Assembly: GCA_017522685.1 (NCBI GenBank)
Contig: JAFWYN010000005.1
Location: 396,175-460,174 of the forward strand
Source of the DNA: Lachnospiraceae bacterium
GTDB lineage: Bacteria > Bacillota_A > Clostridia > Lachnospirales > Lachnospiraceae
Direction of reading: 5' to 3'
Length of the DNA stretch: 64,000 nucleotides
Shown one piece after another: positions 50,883 through 60,051 of this stretch. A program made the translations under genes and the position numbers. Positions within the stretch are counted from its first letter, which is position 1. Each line of letters starts with the position of its first letter. The notes under the pieces are model-generated. The model was not told the origin of the DNA. It worked only from the letters and a program-made list of their open reading frames with translations, and did not search any database.

Positions 50883-50990
50883 GCAAATCAACGGAAGTAT
50901 TTCTAGCTTCCGAAATTGAAATCTTATTTCTTTTAGTTCTGTGTTTCGAAAGATTTTCCACAGGATAGAATTAAATAACAGGAGGGTACA

Positions 50991-51992
50991 TTGGAGCATA
51001 AGATATTGGCTTTGTGCGACCCGGAGAAGGATTATGCCCAGCATATGGCTGATTTTTTGCGTCGTAAAAAGGAGGCTGATTGGGAGATTCGGGTTTTTAC
51101 GGAAAAAAAAGAGTTATTGGAGTTTGCCCGGGAAGAGAGCATGGAGATTCTGCTGATTGCAGAAAGTGTCTATGGTGATTTCATGCAGGAACTTAAGGTC
51201 AGGCTTCCCATTATACTAAGTGAATCCGGTGTGTTAAAGGCGCCGGGAGTGGTTCATATAGACAAATATCAGCCCGCAGAAAAAGTGCGTATGGAGATGC
51301 TGTATCACTATATGGAGCATACGGAGGAGGTTGCTGTGAGAATGTCGGGCGCAGGGCGTGGTAGGCTTATTGGCATGTATTCCCCGGTGAGACGTTGTCT
51401 GCAGACCACCTTTGCTATGACCTTCAGTCAGTTGCTGGCGGAGAAGCATCGGACCTTGTATCTCAGCTTTGAATATTATTGTGGGTTGGAGGAATGGAAG
51501 GATTGTAAGAGACAGGATTTATCCACTCTTTTATATCACAGGCAGAATAAGGGACAGCTGGAAGGGATGCATTTGCAGACCTTGGTAAGAAAAGAAGGCA
51601 ATTTGGACTGCGTGGTACCCATGATAAACGGAGAAAATCTGTTGTATGTGACACCGGAGGAGTGGAAGAAACTCTTGGATAATCTGATTTATTGCGGAGA
51701 ATATGAGTATGTGGTGTTGGATTTGTCAGAGAACATACAAGGCCTGTTTGAAATTCTCAGGGCCTGTGACCATATCTATACCATGGTTTTAGAAGAGCCG
51801 GGTGCACTTCAGAAAATAAATGCCTACGAACAGCTGCTACTCTTACAGGAGTACCCGGATGTGAAAGAAAAGACCTCCAAGTGTAAGCTTCCGGTCTTTC
51901 GCAGACTCCCGGAGCATCTGGAACAATATACCAAAGGAGAGCTGGCGGATTATATCAGAGGGATGTTGCGAAGAGAGGAGGAAGTTCGGTGA
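50991..51992 (+). CDS. CpaE/TadZ-like pilus localisation protein, degenerate Walker A
   Basis: 333 residues: an N-terminal receiver-like part (about 1-105, ILALCDPEKDYAQHMADFLR) and a C-terminal SIMIBI/ParA-like ATPase domain (about 120-325). In relatives that bind ATP the loop is GKT-like; here it reads GMYSPVRRCLQTTFAMTFSQ, where the Lys that contacts ATP is Gln. The protein begins at TTG 50991 after AGGAGGG. CpaF overlaps its stop by 4 bases (GTGA). In Tad systems this protein places the secretion machine at its site in the cell. ATP binding is doubtful here. Confidence 0.75.
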   Translation: MEHKILALCDPEKDYAQHMADFLRRKKEADWEIRVFTEKKELLEFAREESMEILLIAESVYGDFMQELKVRLPIILSESGVLKAPGVVHIDKYQPAEKVRMEMLYHYMEHTEEVAVRMSGAGRGRLIGMYSPVRRCLQTTFAMTFSQLLAEKHRTLYLSFEYYCGLEEWKDCKRQDLSTLLYHRQNKGQLEGMHLQTLVRKEGNLDCVVPMINGENLLYVTPEEWKKLLDNLIYCGEYEYVVLDLSENIQGLFEILRACDHIYTMVLEEPGALQKINAYEQLLLLQEYPDVKEKTSKCKLPVFRRLPEHLEQYTKGELADYIRGMLRREEEVR

Positions 51993-53212
51993 ATTCAGCA
52001 GAATGGAAACAGACCTTGCGCAAAGAAATCCTGGAAGTCATAGACTACGGAAGGGAAATGACGGATGAGGAGGTATTTGAGCAGATAGATGAGGTGATTT
52101 TACAAAAGGATGAGCTACGGCTTCTGCCGGTCAGTACAAGTCATCAGCTGAGAAATGACCTGTTTGACAGCCTGCGTAGGCTGGATGTGTTACAGGGACT
52201 ACTGGAGGACCCGGGTATCACGGAAATCATGATAAACGGTCCGAACCATGTATTTGTAGAAAAGGAGGGGCGTCTTTCCCGGCTGGAAACAGGCTTTGAA
52301 TCGGTAGAGAAGCTGAAGGATGTAATACAGCAGATTGTGGCAGGTTGCAACCGAGTTGTCAACGAAGCATCCCCTATCGTGGATGCCAGACTGGCGGGAG
52401 GTGAAAGAGTAAGCATTGTACTCACACCCATTGCTTTAAACGGCCCCATCCTAACCATACGAAGATTTCCGGATACCCCCATTACCATGGAGGAACTGAT
52501 CCGATACGAATCCATTACGCCTTCTGTGGCGGAGTTCTTAAGACGGCTGGTAACAGCCGGTTACAATATCTTTATAAGTGGCGGCACCGGAAGCGGTAAA
52601 ACCACTTTTCTGAATGTTTTGTCAGGATTTATTCCCCAAGACCAAAGAGTGATAACAATTGAAGACAGCGCGGAACTACAGTTACAAGGAATTGATAATC
52701 TGGTACGCCTGGAAACCAGAAACAGTAATGTGGAGGGCTGTCACGAAATAACCATAAGAGACTTGATAAAAGCCAGTTTGCGTATGCGTCCGGACCGGAT
52801 TGTGGTGGGCGAGGTGCGCGGAGGCGAGGCGGCGGATATGATGCAATGTTTGAATACGGGGCACGAAGGTTCCATGTCCACCGGTCATGCCAACAGTGCC
52901 AAGGATATGCTGTCACGTCTGGAAAATATGATATTGATGGCCATGGATATTCCCTTAGAGGCCATACGCCGCCAGATTGCCTCGGGGATTGATGTGATAG
53001 TGCATCTGGGAAGATTACGTGATAAGAGTAGGCGGGTATTGGAAATAGTGGAGGTAGTGGGGTATGAAAAGCAGGAGTATTGTCTAAACACATTGTATCA
53101 ATTTGAAGAGGAGGGAGAGGATGAGAACGGACGGGTGCGGGGAAGTCTGCAAAAAAAAGCGACTATGGTCCACATGGGCAAACTTAAGGCAGCAGGCATT
53201 AAGGATATATAA
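51989..53212 (+). CDS. CpaF/TadA-family pilus ATPase
   Basis: The secretion motor of the Tad pilus. Motifs: Walker [11 protein letters not shown], Asp box region [12 protein letters not shown], Walker [21 protein letters not shown] and His box [20 protein letters not shown]. About 407 residues, normal length. The start is GTG 51989, overlapping the stop of the upstream gene. Its 3' end overlaps the tadB-like gene by about 90 bases in another frame. Confidence 0.92.
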   Translation: MNSAEWKQTLRKEILEVIDYGREMTDEEVFEQIDEVILQKDELRLLPVSTSHQLRNDLFDSLRRLDVLQGLLEDPGITEIMINGPNHVFVEKEGRLSRLETGFESVEKLKDVIQQIVAGCNRVVNEASPIVDARLAGGERVSIVLTPIALNGPILTIRRFPDTPITMEELIRYESITPSVAEFLRRLVTAGYNIFISGGTGSGKTTFLNVLSGFIPQDQRVITIEDSAELQLQGIDNLVRLETRNSNVEGCHEITIRDLIKASLRMRPDRIVVGEVRGGEAADMMQCLNTGHEGSMSTGHANSAKDMLSRLENMILMAMDIPLEAIRRQIASGIDVIVHLGRLRDKSRRVLEIVEVVGYEKQEYCLNTLYQFEEEGEDENGRVRGSLQKKATMVHMGKLKAAGIKDI

Positions 53213-53924
53213 GGGTGCTACGGTTGCAGACGCGGTGTGGGGAGTGGGAGTGACTATTTTCTTTGCATACTTTTTTTACAGAAGTATATGGGCATTTGTC
53301 CCCATGCTGCCGGTAGGAGTTTTTATGATTCATGACCGGAGAAAGAAGCGAAAGACGAAAATGCGACTGGTATATCTGGAGCAGTTTAAGGAGTGCAGCT
53401 TGTCTGTGGCAAGCGCGGTGAAGGCAGGCTATGCGGTGGAGAATGCCTTTGCGGAAAGTATTTTGGATTTAGAGGTTTTGTATGGTGGGGAATGCAGAAT
53501 GGCGGAAGAAATTCGTATAGTCTGCAGGGGAGTCCGGAACAATACCCCCTTGGAAGAAGCACTGGCAGAGATGGGGAAAAGGACGGAGCTGGCGGAAGTA
53601 GAGGAGTTTGCAGAAGTATTTTCCATCGCTAAGAAAAACAGTGGTAACATTACAGCGGTTATGGAGCTTTACAGCAGAATAATCAGCGGAAAACTGGAGC
53701 TGATGGCGGAGCTGGAAACCTTACTGGCAGCCAAAAGACTGGAGCAGAGGGTAATGAATGTGATGCCTTTTCTGATAGTCGGATATTTGGGGCTAACAAA
53801 CCCGGGGTATTTCGACATGATGTATCACAATCTTGCCGGTATAGGAATCATGACAGCTTGTCTGGGAGTGTATCTGGGCGCCTATGTAATGTCTGAGAAA
53901 ATCTTTGAAAAGGTATATGGATAA
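53121..53924 (+). CDS. TadB-like pilus inner-membrane protein
   Basis: A type II secretion F-domain protein: two N-terminal membrane segments (about 40-75), a cytoplasmic F domain with ECSLSVASAVKAGYAVENAF and AEVFSIAKKNSGNITAVMEL, then two membrane segments (about 215-260). ATG 53121 follows AGGAGGGAG and gives a 92-base overlap with cpaF; a TTG at 53103 is less likely. It forms the platform together with TadC. Confidence 0.85.
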   Translation: MRTDGCGEVCKKKRLWSTWANLRQQALRIYKGATVADAVWGVGVTIFFAYFFYRSIWAFVPMLPVGVFMIHDRRKKRKTKMRLVYLEQFKECSLSVASAVKAGYAVENAFAESILDLEVLYGGECRMAEEIRIVCRGVRNNTPLEEALAEMGKRTELAEVEEFAEVFSIAKKNSGNITAVMELYSRIISGKLELMAELETLLAAKRLEQRVMNVMPFLIVGYLGLTNPGYFDMMYHNLAGIGIMTACLGVYLGAYVMSEKIFEKVYG

Positions 53925-53938
53925 GGAGGTGAAGGAGT

Positions 53939-55354
53939 ATGGTGTTTGGTATCACCGCAGGAATTCTGTTGCTGCTTTTAGTGTTGGCTTATCTGTCCCG
54001 AAGGGAAGAGGGGGAGATAATGACCCGTATGAGCTTTTATTTGTTTAAGCTTTGTTGCATACGGCGGTTGCCCATCGTGGAAAAGGGACAGGTGCGTACG
54101 GATTTGGAACGCCTATATCCGGGGACAGCTAAAAGGGAAGTGCTGATGGAATATTATATCAGCAAGTTTCGCTTGTTTCTTACGGTATTGCTGGTGGGAA
54201 GTCTTTTGACAATGCTGCTTTGTGTCAAAACTACCCTAGAGAATCGGGGAGGTATTGGGGCTATCACCAGAGGACAAGTGGGCGAGGGGGAACAGGAAGT
54301 ATTACTGGCAGCCACGGTGGGAGAGCAAACAGAGGAATTACATATTCTGGTGGGAGAGAGACAGCTGGAAGAAAAGGAAGCAGAACGTTTGGCGAAAGCC
54401 TGCGGAGAGGAATTGGAGCAACTAATATTGGGCCAAAATGAAGCCTTGGATGCAATCGTGACGGATTTGGTCTTGCCTGACAGAGTGGAGGGGTATCCTT
54501 TTGAAATCCTGTGGAAAAGTAGTGATACCACCCTGATTGGTACCGGCGGAAGCTTGGGAAATGCGCAAGGAAGGGAGGGAGAAAGAGTATGCCTGACAGC
54601 CATTCTTTATTATGGGGAAAGCCGCATGGAACAGGATTTTTGGGTGGAAATCGGGGAAATGCCAAAGGAAGAAACACTGCATAAACAATTGCAGGAAGCC
54701 GTACGGCAACAGGACGAAAGCAGCAAATATGAGGAGAGTATGGCCTTGCCCAAGGAATTAGACGGTGAGGAAGTCTTGTGGAAAAAGATATCGACAAAAA
54801 ACAGTCCTATCTTCCTGGGGCTGACCCTTTTAGCTGCAGTGGGTGTTTTTGTGTTGAAGGATAAGGATTTGCATGAGCAGGTGCAGGAAAGAAAGAGGAG
54901 TCTGAAGCTGGAATATCCTACCATTCTGAATAAGTTTGTTTTGTATATGGGGGCAGGCATGACGGTGCGAGGAAGTTTTTTTAAGATCGCAGCGGAGGGG
55001 CTGAATAAATCGGCAGAAAAGAGCAAGAGTCCTGTATATGAAGAAATGCACATTTCCTGTAACGAACTACATGCCGGAGTGTCTGAGGGACTGGTATATG
55101 AACGGTTTGGAAGCAGAAGCGGCTTACAGGAATATGCTCGCCTGGCCACTATGCTGGGGCAGAATTTGAAAAAGGGTAATTCCGCATTGCTGCAGCGGCT
55201 TCGGGAAGAATCGGACAAAGCTATGCAGGAGGACCTGCAGTTTCGTAAAAAAATAGGAGAAGAGGCAGAAACCAAGCTTTTGATACCCATGGTTATGATG
55301 TTGGGTATCGTAATGATTATGGTTATGCTGCCGGCCTTTTCCGCATTTGAATAA
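53939..55354 (+). CDS. TadC-like pilus protein with inserted outer Ig-like domain
   Basis: 471 residues, compared with about 300 for a usual TadC. The N-terminal segments (about 3-18 and 77-95) and C-terminal F domain (about 310-460, LKLEYPTILNKFVLYMGAGM, RLATMLGQNLKKGNSALLQR) are normal. The additional section from about 100 to 275 includes ILWKSSDTTLIGTGGSLG and VCLTAILYYGESRMEQDFWV, the pattern of atrophied bacterial Ig-like (aBig) domains, probably exposed outside the membrane. ATG 53939 follows AAGGAGGTGAAGG. It pairs with TadB in the platform. Confidence 0.85.
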   Translation: MVFGITAGILLLLLVLAYLSRREEGEIMTRMSFYLFKLCCIRRLPIVEKGQVRTDLERLYPGTAKREVLMEYYISKFRLFLTVLLVGSLLTMLLCVKTTLENRGGIGAITRGQVGEGEQEVLLAATVGEQTEELHILVGERQLEEKEAERLAKACGEELEQLILGQNEALDAIVTDLVLPDRVEGYPFEILWKSSDTTLIGTGGSLGNAQGREGERVCLTAILYYGESRMEQDFWVEIGEMPKEETLHKQLQEAVRQQDESSKYEESMALPKELDGEEVLWKKISTKNSPIFLGLTLLAAVGVFVLKDKDLHEQVQERKRSLKLEYPTILNKFVLYMGAGMTVRGSFFKIAAEGLNKSAEKSKSPVYEEMHISCNELHAGVSEGLVYERFGSRSGLQEYARLATMLGQNLKKGNSALLQRLREESDKAMQEDLQFRKKIGEEAETKLLIPMVMMLGIVMIMVMLPAFSAFE

Positions 55355-55374
55355 ACATAAGGAGAGAGAAAAAT

Positions 55375-55584
55375 ATGATAAGAAGTAAATGGAACCGTTG
55401 GTTAGACAGAAAAATAATTGAAATAAGAACCCTTCTGGTACAAAAGAATGAGGGGATGGGAACGGTGGAAATCATTTTGATTATAGTGGTTTTAATCGGT
55501 TTGGTCATTATTTTTAAGGAACAAATTACAGGATTGGTAGAAGAAATCTTTGAAAAGATTACAAGGCAGAGCAGTAGGGTATAG
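55375..55584 (+). CDS. Flp1-like type IVb pilin
   Basis: 69 residues with a basic leader, a cleavage site NEG|MGTVE (Glu at +5) and a hydrophobic helix (IILIIVVLIGLVIIF) followed by a short acidic tail: the form of small Flp pilins. It would be processed by the A24-type peptidase encoded at 57983 and make up the pilus fibre. ATG 55375 follows AAGGAGAGAG. It is directly followed by the DUF5702 gene. Confidence 0.88.
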   Translation: MIRSKWNRWLDRKIIEIRTLLVQKNEGMGTVEIILIIVVLIGLVIIFKEQITGLVEEIFEKITRQSSRV

Positions 55585-55601
55585 AAGAAACGGAGGATGT
55601 C

Positions 55602-57053
55602 ATGGAGAAAAAAAGTGTGGGTGGATACCTGACCATATATGTGGCATTGTCCATGGCGGTAGTGATATCCCTGTGCCTTACATTGATAGAAGGAGCCAGG
55701 CGTAATACCATCCGTTTGGAAACGGAGTGTATGATGGACACGGCTCTGAGTAGTGTGATGGCAGAATATCATCGGGAAATGTTCCGGCAATATAATTTAT
55801 TTTACATAGACAGCTCCTATGGCTCCGGACATCCTTCTTATTACAATACAGAAGCGCGGTTGCGGTACTATCTGGAAGAAAGCGTGAAGCGAAAAGGAAT
55901 GCCGTATGTGAGTTTCCTGTTCAAGGACATGTTGGCACTGGAGGTTGAAAATGTTTGGTTGAACGAGGTGGTATTGGCCACGGACATGGATGGTCGATTG
56001 TTCCGTAAGCGGGCGGCTGAGGCAATTTGGAATGATAGCGGGATGGAAACCTTAGAGCAGGTTACGGATTGGGTACGGACCATACAGGATAACGGATTGA
56101 TGGAACGGGACCTGGAGGCAGAGAAGCAGGCTGTGGATGCACAGTTGGCTTCCTATAACGGTCGCAAAGTGGAACTGACGGAAAACGAATGGATAGTAAT
56201 AGAAATAAAGAATCCTACAGAGCATATCAATCGGATGCGTGCCCGGGGAGTGCTGAGCTGGGTGCTTAAGGATGGTACTGTTTTGTCCGGACAAAAAGTG
56301 GATTTGTCCCAATATATCTCCTCCAGGCAAAAGCGTGGCAAGGTGAACCGGGGGAACGGAGGACAAGAGATTACGCTGTCTGTCCTGGAGGAATCCTTGT
56401 TTCGTGAGTATATGCTACGGTATGGCGGTCACTATTGTGCACCTAAGGAAGGGAGCCTTCTGCAATATCAGGTAGAATATGTAATTGCCGGAAAAGACAA
56501 GGATACGGATAATCTGAGAAATGTGGCTTTGACCATAAGCGGAATCCGGGAAGTGGCGAATGTCATCTATTTGAATAATAGTAAAGAAAAGTCTGATGCG
56601 GCAGATTTGGTTGCCAAGATATTAGCTTATGCAATTTTCACACCGGAATCGCAACCATTTTTTAAGAATACGCTTATTCTCGGATGGGGATACCTGGAAA
56701 GCTTATACGATACCAAAGTACTGCTTTCAGGCGGAAAAGTACCTTTGATGAAGGGAGATGAGGATTGGCATTATGATTTAGACAGTTTTCTTTCCATTGA
56801 AGATGTAAGAATAGATGAAAATACAGGAAGGGGAATGAGTTATGAGGATTATTTACGAGTACTTTTGTACTTGGAGAATCCGGATAAAAGTGCTTTCCGC
56901 TTTATGGATTTGATGGAAATAGATATCCGTATGACTTTCGGAAATGAATCTTTCCGGATGGATGCCTGTGTGGAAGCGATAGGCGCAGAAGCAACAGTAA
57001 ATTCCGGATACGGATATATCTACAGTATTGACAGAAAAAAAGAATACCACTAA
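55602..57053 (+). CDS. DUF5702 pilus-associated protein
   Basis: 483 residues with a single N-terminal hydrophobic helix (GGYLTIYVALSMAVVISLCL) of the TadE/TadG type, and a long outer region. The start MEKKSVGGYLTIYVALS and YHREMFRQYNLFYIDSSYG are characteristic of DUF5702, found in Lachnospiraceae Tad clusters. It probably acts as a minor pseudopilin or tip component. ATG 55602 follows CGGAGGATGTC. Confidence 0.82.
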   Translation: MEKKSVGGYLTIYVALSMAVVISLCLTLIEGARRNTIRLETECMMDTALSSVMAEYHREMFRQYNLFYIDSSYGSGHPSYYNTEARLRYYLEESVKRKGMPYVSFLFKDMLALEVENVWLNEVVLATDMDGRLFRKRAAEAIWNDSGMETLEQVTDWVRTIQDNGLMERDLEAEKQAVDAQLASYNGRKVELTENEWIVIEIKNPTEHINRMRARGVLSWVLKDGTVLSGQKVDLSQYISSRQKRGKVNRGNGGQEITLSVLEESLFREYMLRYGGHYCAPKEGSLLQYQVEYVIAGKDKDTDNLRNVALTISGIREVANVIYLNNSKEKSDAADLVAKILAYAIFTPESQPFFKNTLILGWGYLESLYDTKVLLSGGKVPLMKGDEDWHYDLDSFLSIEDVRIDENTGRGMSYEDYLRVLLYLENPDKSAFRFMDLMEIDIRMTFGNESFRMDACVEAIGAEATVNSGYGYIYSIDRKKEYH

Positions 57054-57068
57054 AGGAGGTGAATACAG

Positions 57069-57977
57069 ATGTCCTCTTCATGGAAGAAAAGCAACTATAA
57101 ACAAACAAATAAAACGCCTTCTCCGACGTTATGTAATGTTGAATTACAACAAATCTCCCGTGTATATAAAAAAATCCTTAGGTCTTTCATGGAGAGGATT
57201 TCTGTGTTCATCTATCAAAAAGGAATACGGGGCAGCATGACCGTGGAAGCGGCTGTGGTGCTGCCGCTTCTACTTTTTTTCTTTCTGCATATTATGAGTG
57301 CTGTGGAGATGTTGAGGCTGCATGGCAAGCTGACCTTTGGACTATGGGAGTGTGGAAAAGAACTGACTGTTTATGCAGCCATGCCTGATGAGGCGGAATG
57401 GGAGATTCCGGATATAGCGGTTTCTTATATATATGTAAAAAGTCGGCTGGAAAAATTTTTGGGTAAGGAGTATCTGGAGAACTCACCTTTGAAGACAGGA
57501 GCCAATAGTATCGATTATCTGGCATCTGATTATGATGAGGGATGTATAGATATCGGAATAAGTTACTCGGTAGCACCACAGATCAGTGTGTTCCCCATGG
57601 GAGATATCCGTTTGGTAAATCGTTATTACGGGAAGGTTTGGGATGGCTATGACAATGCGTTGAATCTGAGGTTTGTTTATGTGACGGTATATGGTGAGGT
57701 GTGGCATAAAAGTTTGGACTGTACCCATATTCATCATGTCATCAGAGAGACGGATTGGAGCGGCATCAGCGGATTGCGTAATGCAAACGGCAGCAGATAC
57801 AGTGCTTGTGAACTTTGCAGGGAGGATGAAAAGGGAGCGAAAACTTATTATACAGACCAAGGCGACAGGTATCATCGTTCCAAAGAGTGTCCGGCACTGG
57901 TACGCTATATACGGGCGATTTTATGGGAAGAAGACTTGGAATATAGTCCCTGCAGTCGCTGTGCAGGAGAGGAGTAG
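57069..57977 (+). CDS. TadE-like pseudopilin with paired Cys/His motifs
   Basis: 302 residues. A long basic N-terminus precedes GSMTVEAAVVLPLLLFFFLH, a TadE helix with Glu near +5 of the cleavage site. The outer domain ends with two related metal-site-like units, each with a Tyr/Trp-His-x4-Cys start and a CxxC end: VWHKSLDCTHIHHVI...ACELC (about 220-255) and RYHRSKECPALVRYI...PCSRC (about 270-300). Ordinary TadE proteins lack these. A zinc- or disulphide-stabilised tip is possible. ATG 57069 follows AAGGAGGTG. Confidence 0.8.
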   Translation: MSSSWKKSNYKQTNKTPSPTLCNVELQQISRVYKKILRSFMERISVFIYQKGIRGSMTVEAAVVLPLLLFFFLHIMSAVEMLRLHGKLTFGLWECGKELTVYAAMPDEAEWEIPDIAVSYIYVKSRLEKFLGKEYLENSPLKTGANSIDYLASDYDEGCIDIGISYSVAPQISVFPMGDIRLVNRYYGKVWDGYDNALNLRFVYVTVYGEVWHKSLDCTHIHHVIRETDWSGISGLRNANGSRYSACELCREDEKGAKTYYTDQGDRYHRSKECPALVRYIRAILWEEDLEYSPCSRCAGEE

Positions 57978-57982
57978 GATGT

Positions 57983-58417
57983 ATGATATTCAGATGGTTG
58001 ATGGCCGGAATATTTTTGATGGCGGGAACATTTTGGGATATCCGGGAAAAGAAAATCCCGGTAGCATGGATGATATCGGGGTTGTTACCGGCATGTGGCT
58101 GTATGATATATGAATGTGTATCCCATACGGTAGCGATAAGGGAATGTCTATGGGCCTGTTTGCCGGGAGCATTGTTTTTGCTGGTTTTTGTGGTCTTCCA
58201 TGAGCAAATGGGAAGCGGGGACGGATTGGCCTTATTGGTATTGGGAGGCTTATTAGGTGCGAAGAGAGTCTGGCTTATATGGTTACTAAGCCTTGGCGGC
58301 GTATTTTTGTTTGGTGTGATGCTACTAATCAGAAAGAAGGGTAACGGAAAGACGAAGATTGCTTTTTTACCCTTCTTGCTTTTGGGATATCTGATAGTGT
58401 CAGGAGGTGTGGGATGA
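57983..58417 (+). CDS. A24-type prepilin peptidase (CpaA/TadV-like)
   Basis: A 144-residue polytopic aspartate peptidase with the two catalytic Asp: AGTFWDIREKKIPVAWMI (first) and MGSGDGLALLVLGGLLG (second). It cleaves the pilin and pseudopilin leaders encoded in the same operon. ATG 57983 follows GAGGAGTAGG. It overlaps the next gene by 4 bases (ATGA). Confidence 0.9.
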   Translation: MIFRWLMAGIFLMAGTFWDIREKKIPVAWMISGLLPACGCMIYECVSHTVAIRECLWACLPGALFLLVFVVFHEQMGSGDGLALLVLGGLLGAKRVWLIWLLSLGGVFLFGVMLLIRKKGNGKTKIAFLPFLLLGYLIVSGGVG

Positions 58418-58827
58418 AAAGGTATATTAGTGGGTATATGACAGTGGAGGCTTGTATGATTATGCCGTTGGTATTAATGGTGTATTTATTTCTGATACAA
58501 TATGCAGTTTGGGCGTATGACCGGTGTATGCTGGAGTTTGATGCGGCTACCGTGTTGTTACGAAGTGCTGCGAGTAAAGAACCGAAGCTTACTTATCAGA
58601 GAGAACAGGTGACATGGGATAAGGATAAGTATATCCGGCTTCATTCTCAGGAGATGACCTGGGAAGAAGGTATGCTTTCATTGAAAGTGGTTGGACGTGC
58701 CGAAGGAGGCAGTATGGGTGAAGTGGGTGTTTCTTATGAAATGTGGCATATAGAACCGGAGCAGTGGTTGAGGGGAAAGCGCAAGTTGGATAGTAACCCG
58801 GATACGGGGGAAAGAGAGGTAGAGTAA
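58414..58827 (+). CDS. TadE-like minor pseudopilin
   Basis: 137 residues: a basic start, SGYMTVEACMIMPLVLMVYL (TadE-like helix with Glu), and a small outer domain with no Cys/His motif. Coupled to the prepilin peptidase gene by an ATGA overlap. It is probably a second minor pseudopilin of the Tad fibre. Confidence 0.82.
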   Translation: MKRYISGYMTVEACMIMPLVLMVYLFLIQYAVWAYDRCMLEFDAATVLLRSAASKEPKLTYQREQVTWDKDKYIRLHSQEMTWEEGMLSLKVVGRAEGGSMGEVGVSYEMWHIEPEQWLRGKRKLDSNPDTGEREVE

Positions 58828-59982
58828 ATGTTGGAAGCAGAATATGTAAGAAATTGTAATTGTAATTATCAAAGAATATTATTGAAAGAGAAGCCGGAGG
58901 ATAAAAGATATCAGTATTGTATATTAAGCAGGGGCGGAATCCGCTATTTGCTTCCCTGCAGTTTGCGGTATATGGATAATAAAGCGTATTTATATTATGA
59001 TATTTCCTCCACACAGAATCTGATTAAGGTCTTTGGGGAAAGAAAAGTAGACAGAAGCTGGATGAAGGATTTTCTGTGGGGGGTGAAACAACTGAGATAC
59101 GAGTTGGATCGGTTCCTGTTAGAGGAAGAGCATATCATCTGGAGTCCGGAACATATTTATCAGGATTTGGAGAAGAATGACTTTTCCTTTTTGTACATTC
59201 CCTATTTCCAAGGAGAGACCGGACTTTCGGAGTTACTTGATTTTATGGTAGAGCGGGTTGCATATGAGGATGAGCGCCTGGTGGAATTTGTATATGGGAT
59301 GCATGAAAAGATAAATCAAATAGGAATAGAGTATTTGCATCATCAAATTCATGAGGATTTTGAAAAGCTGGAGAGTGAAGAGAACCGGAAAGATATCAAA
59401 AATGAAGAAAATAGGGTTTCAGTTATCCAAAAGGCGGAAGCGGAGACTCCCGTATTGCAGGATAGAATGCCTGTGGCGGGAAGAGAAGGCGGAAAGAAGG
59501 GATTGCGGTTTTTCTTAGATGGAAAGCGTAACAAGCAGGCCAAAAAGGAAGAGTACCGGGAGCTTTTACGAAGAAGCATGAATGAAATGTCAGGTTATGC
59601 AGTGTGCGAAGCCGTGAAATATAATAAATCAGAAGAAGTCAGTTTTGAGGAAGAATTTGGAAAAACTATATATATAGAAGAAACTGCAAAGACAAGAACC
59701 GCCGGTTTATACAAATTGGATGGTGAGTTGGTGACATTACTGGAGAAGTTTCCTTTTGTCATAGGTAAGAAAAAAGAAGCTGTAGATTTGGTGCTGAATG
59801 ATTATTCTGCCAGTAGAGTACATGCCCGTATTATCAGGGAAGAAGGAGGGACTTATATTGAGGATGTAAATAGTACTAACGGCACCTTCAAAAACGGTCT
59901 CAGACTTCAGCCCTATGAAAAACGTAAGCTGGAGGTGGGAGATGAGCTAAGATTCGGTAAGACAGAGTATGTTTACCGTTAA
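58828..59982 (+). CDS. DUF6382-FHA domain protein
   Basis: 384 residues. The N-terminal 175 residues resemble DUF6382 (YCILSRGGIRYLLPCSLRYM, YRYELDRFLL type helices). A charged linker (about 180-275) leads to a C-terminal FHA domain: VIGKKKEAVDLVLNDYSASR, VHARIIRE, STNGTFKNG. FHA domains bind phosphothreonine peptides, so a kinase-dependent control of the pilus is likely, but no kinase gene is in view. It starts at ATG 58828, the base after the preceding stop. Confidence 0.85.
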   Translation: MLEAEYVRNCNCNYQRILLKEKPEDKRYQYCILSRGGIRYLLPCSLRYMDNKAYLYYDISSTQNLIKVFGERKVDRSWMKDFLWGVKQLRYELDRFLLEEEHIIWSPEHIYQDLEKNDFSFLYIPYFQGETGLSELLDFMVERVAYEDERLVEFVYGMHEKINQIGIEYLHHQIHEDFEKLESEENRKDIKNEENRVSVIQKAEAETPVLQDRMPVAGREGGKKGLRFFLDGKRNKQAKKEEYRELLRRSMNEMSGYAVCEAVKYNKSEEVSFEEEFGKTIYIEETAKTRTAGLYKLDGELVTLLEKFPFVIGKKKEAVDLVLNDYSASRVHARIIREEGGTYIEDVNSTNGTFKNGLRLQPYEKRKLEVGDELRFGKTEYVYR

Positions 59983-60051
59983 TGTAAGGTTGACGAAAAG
60001 GGTAAAAGAGTGGTACAGTTTTCTCAATAGGTTTTATTGTATGAGGACAGT

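Noticed and set aside
50883..50990. Cyclic-di-GMP riboswitch before the pilus operon
   Set aside because: The leader has a small stem-loop, but the conserved GEMM motifs are absent.
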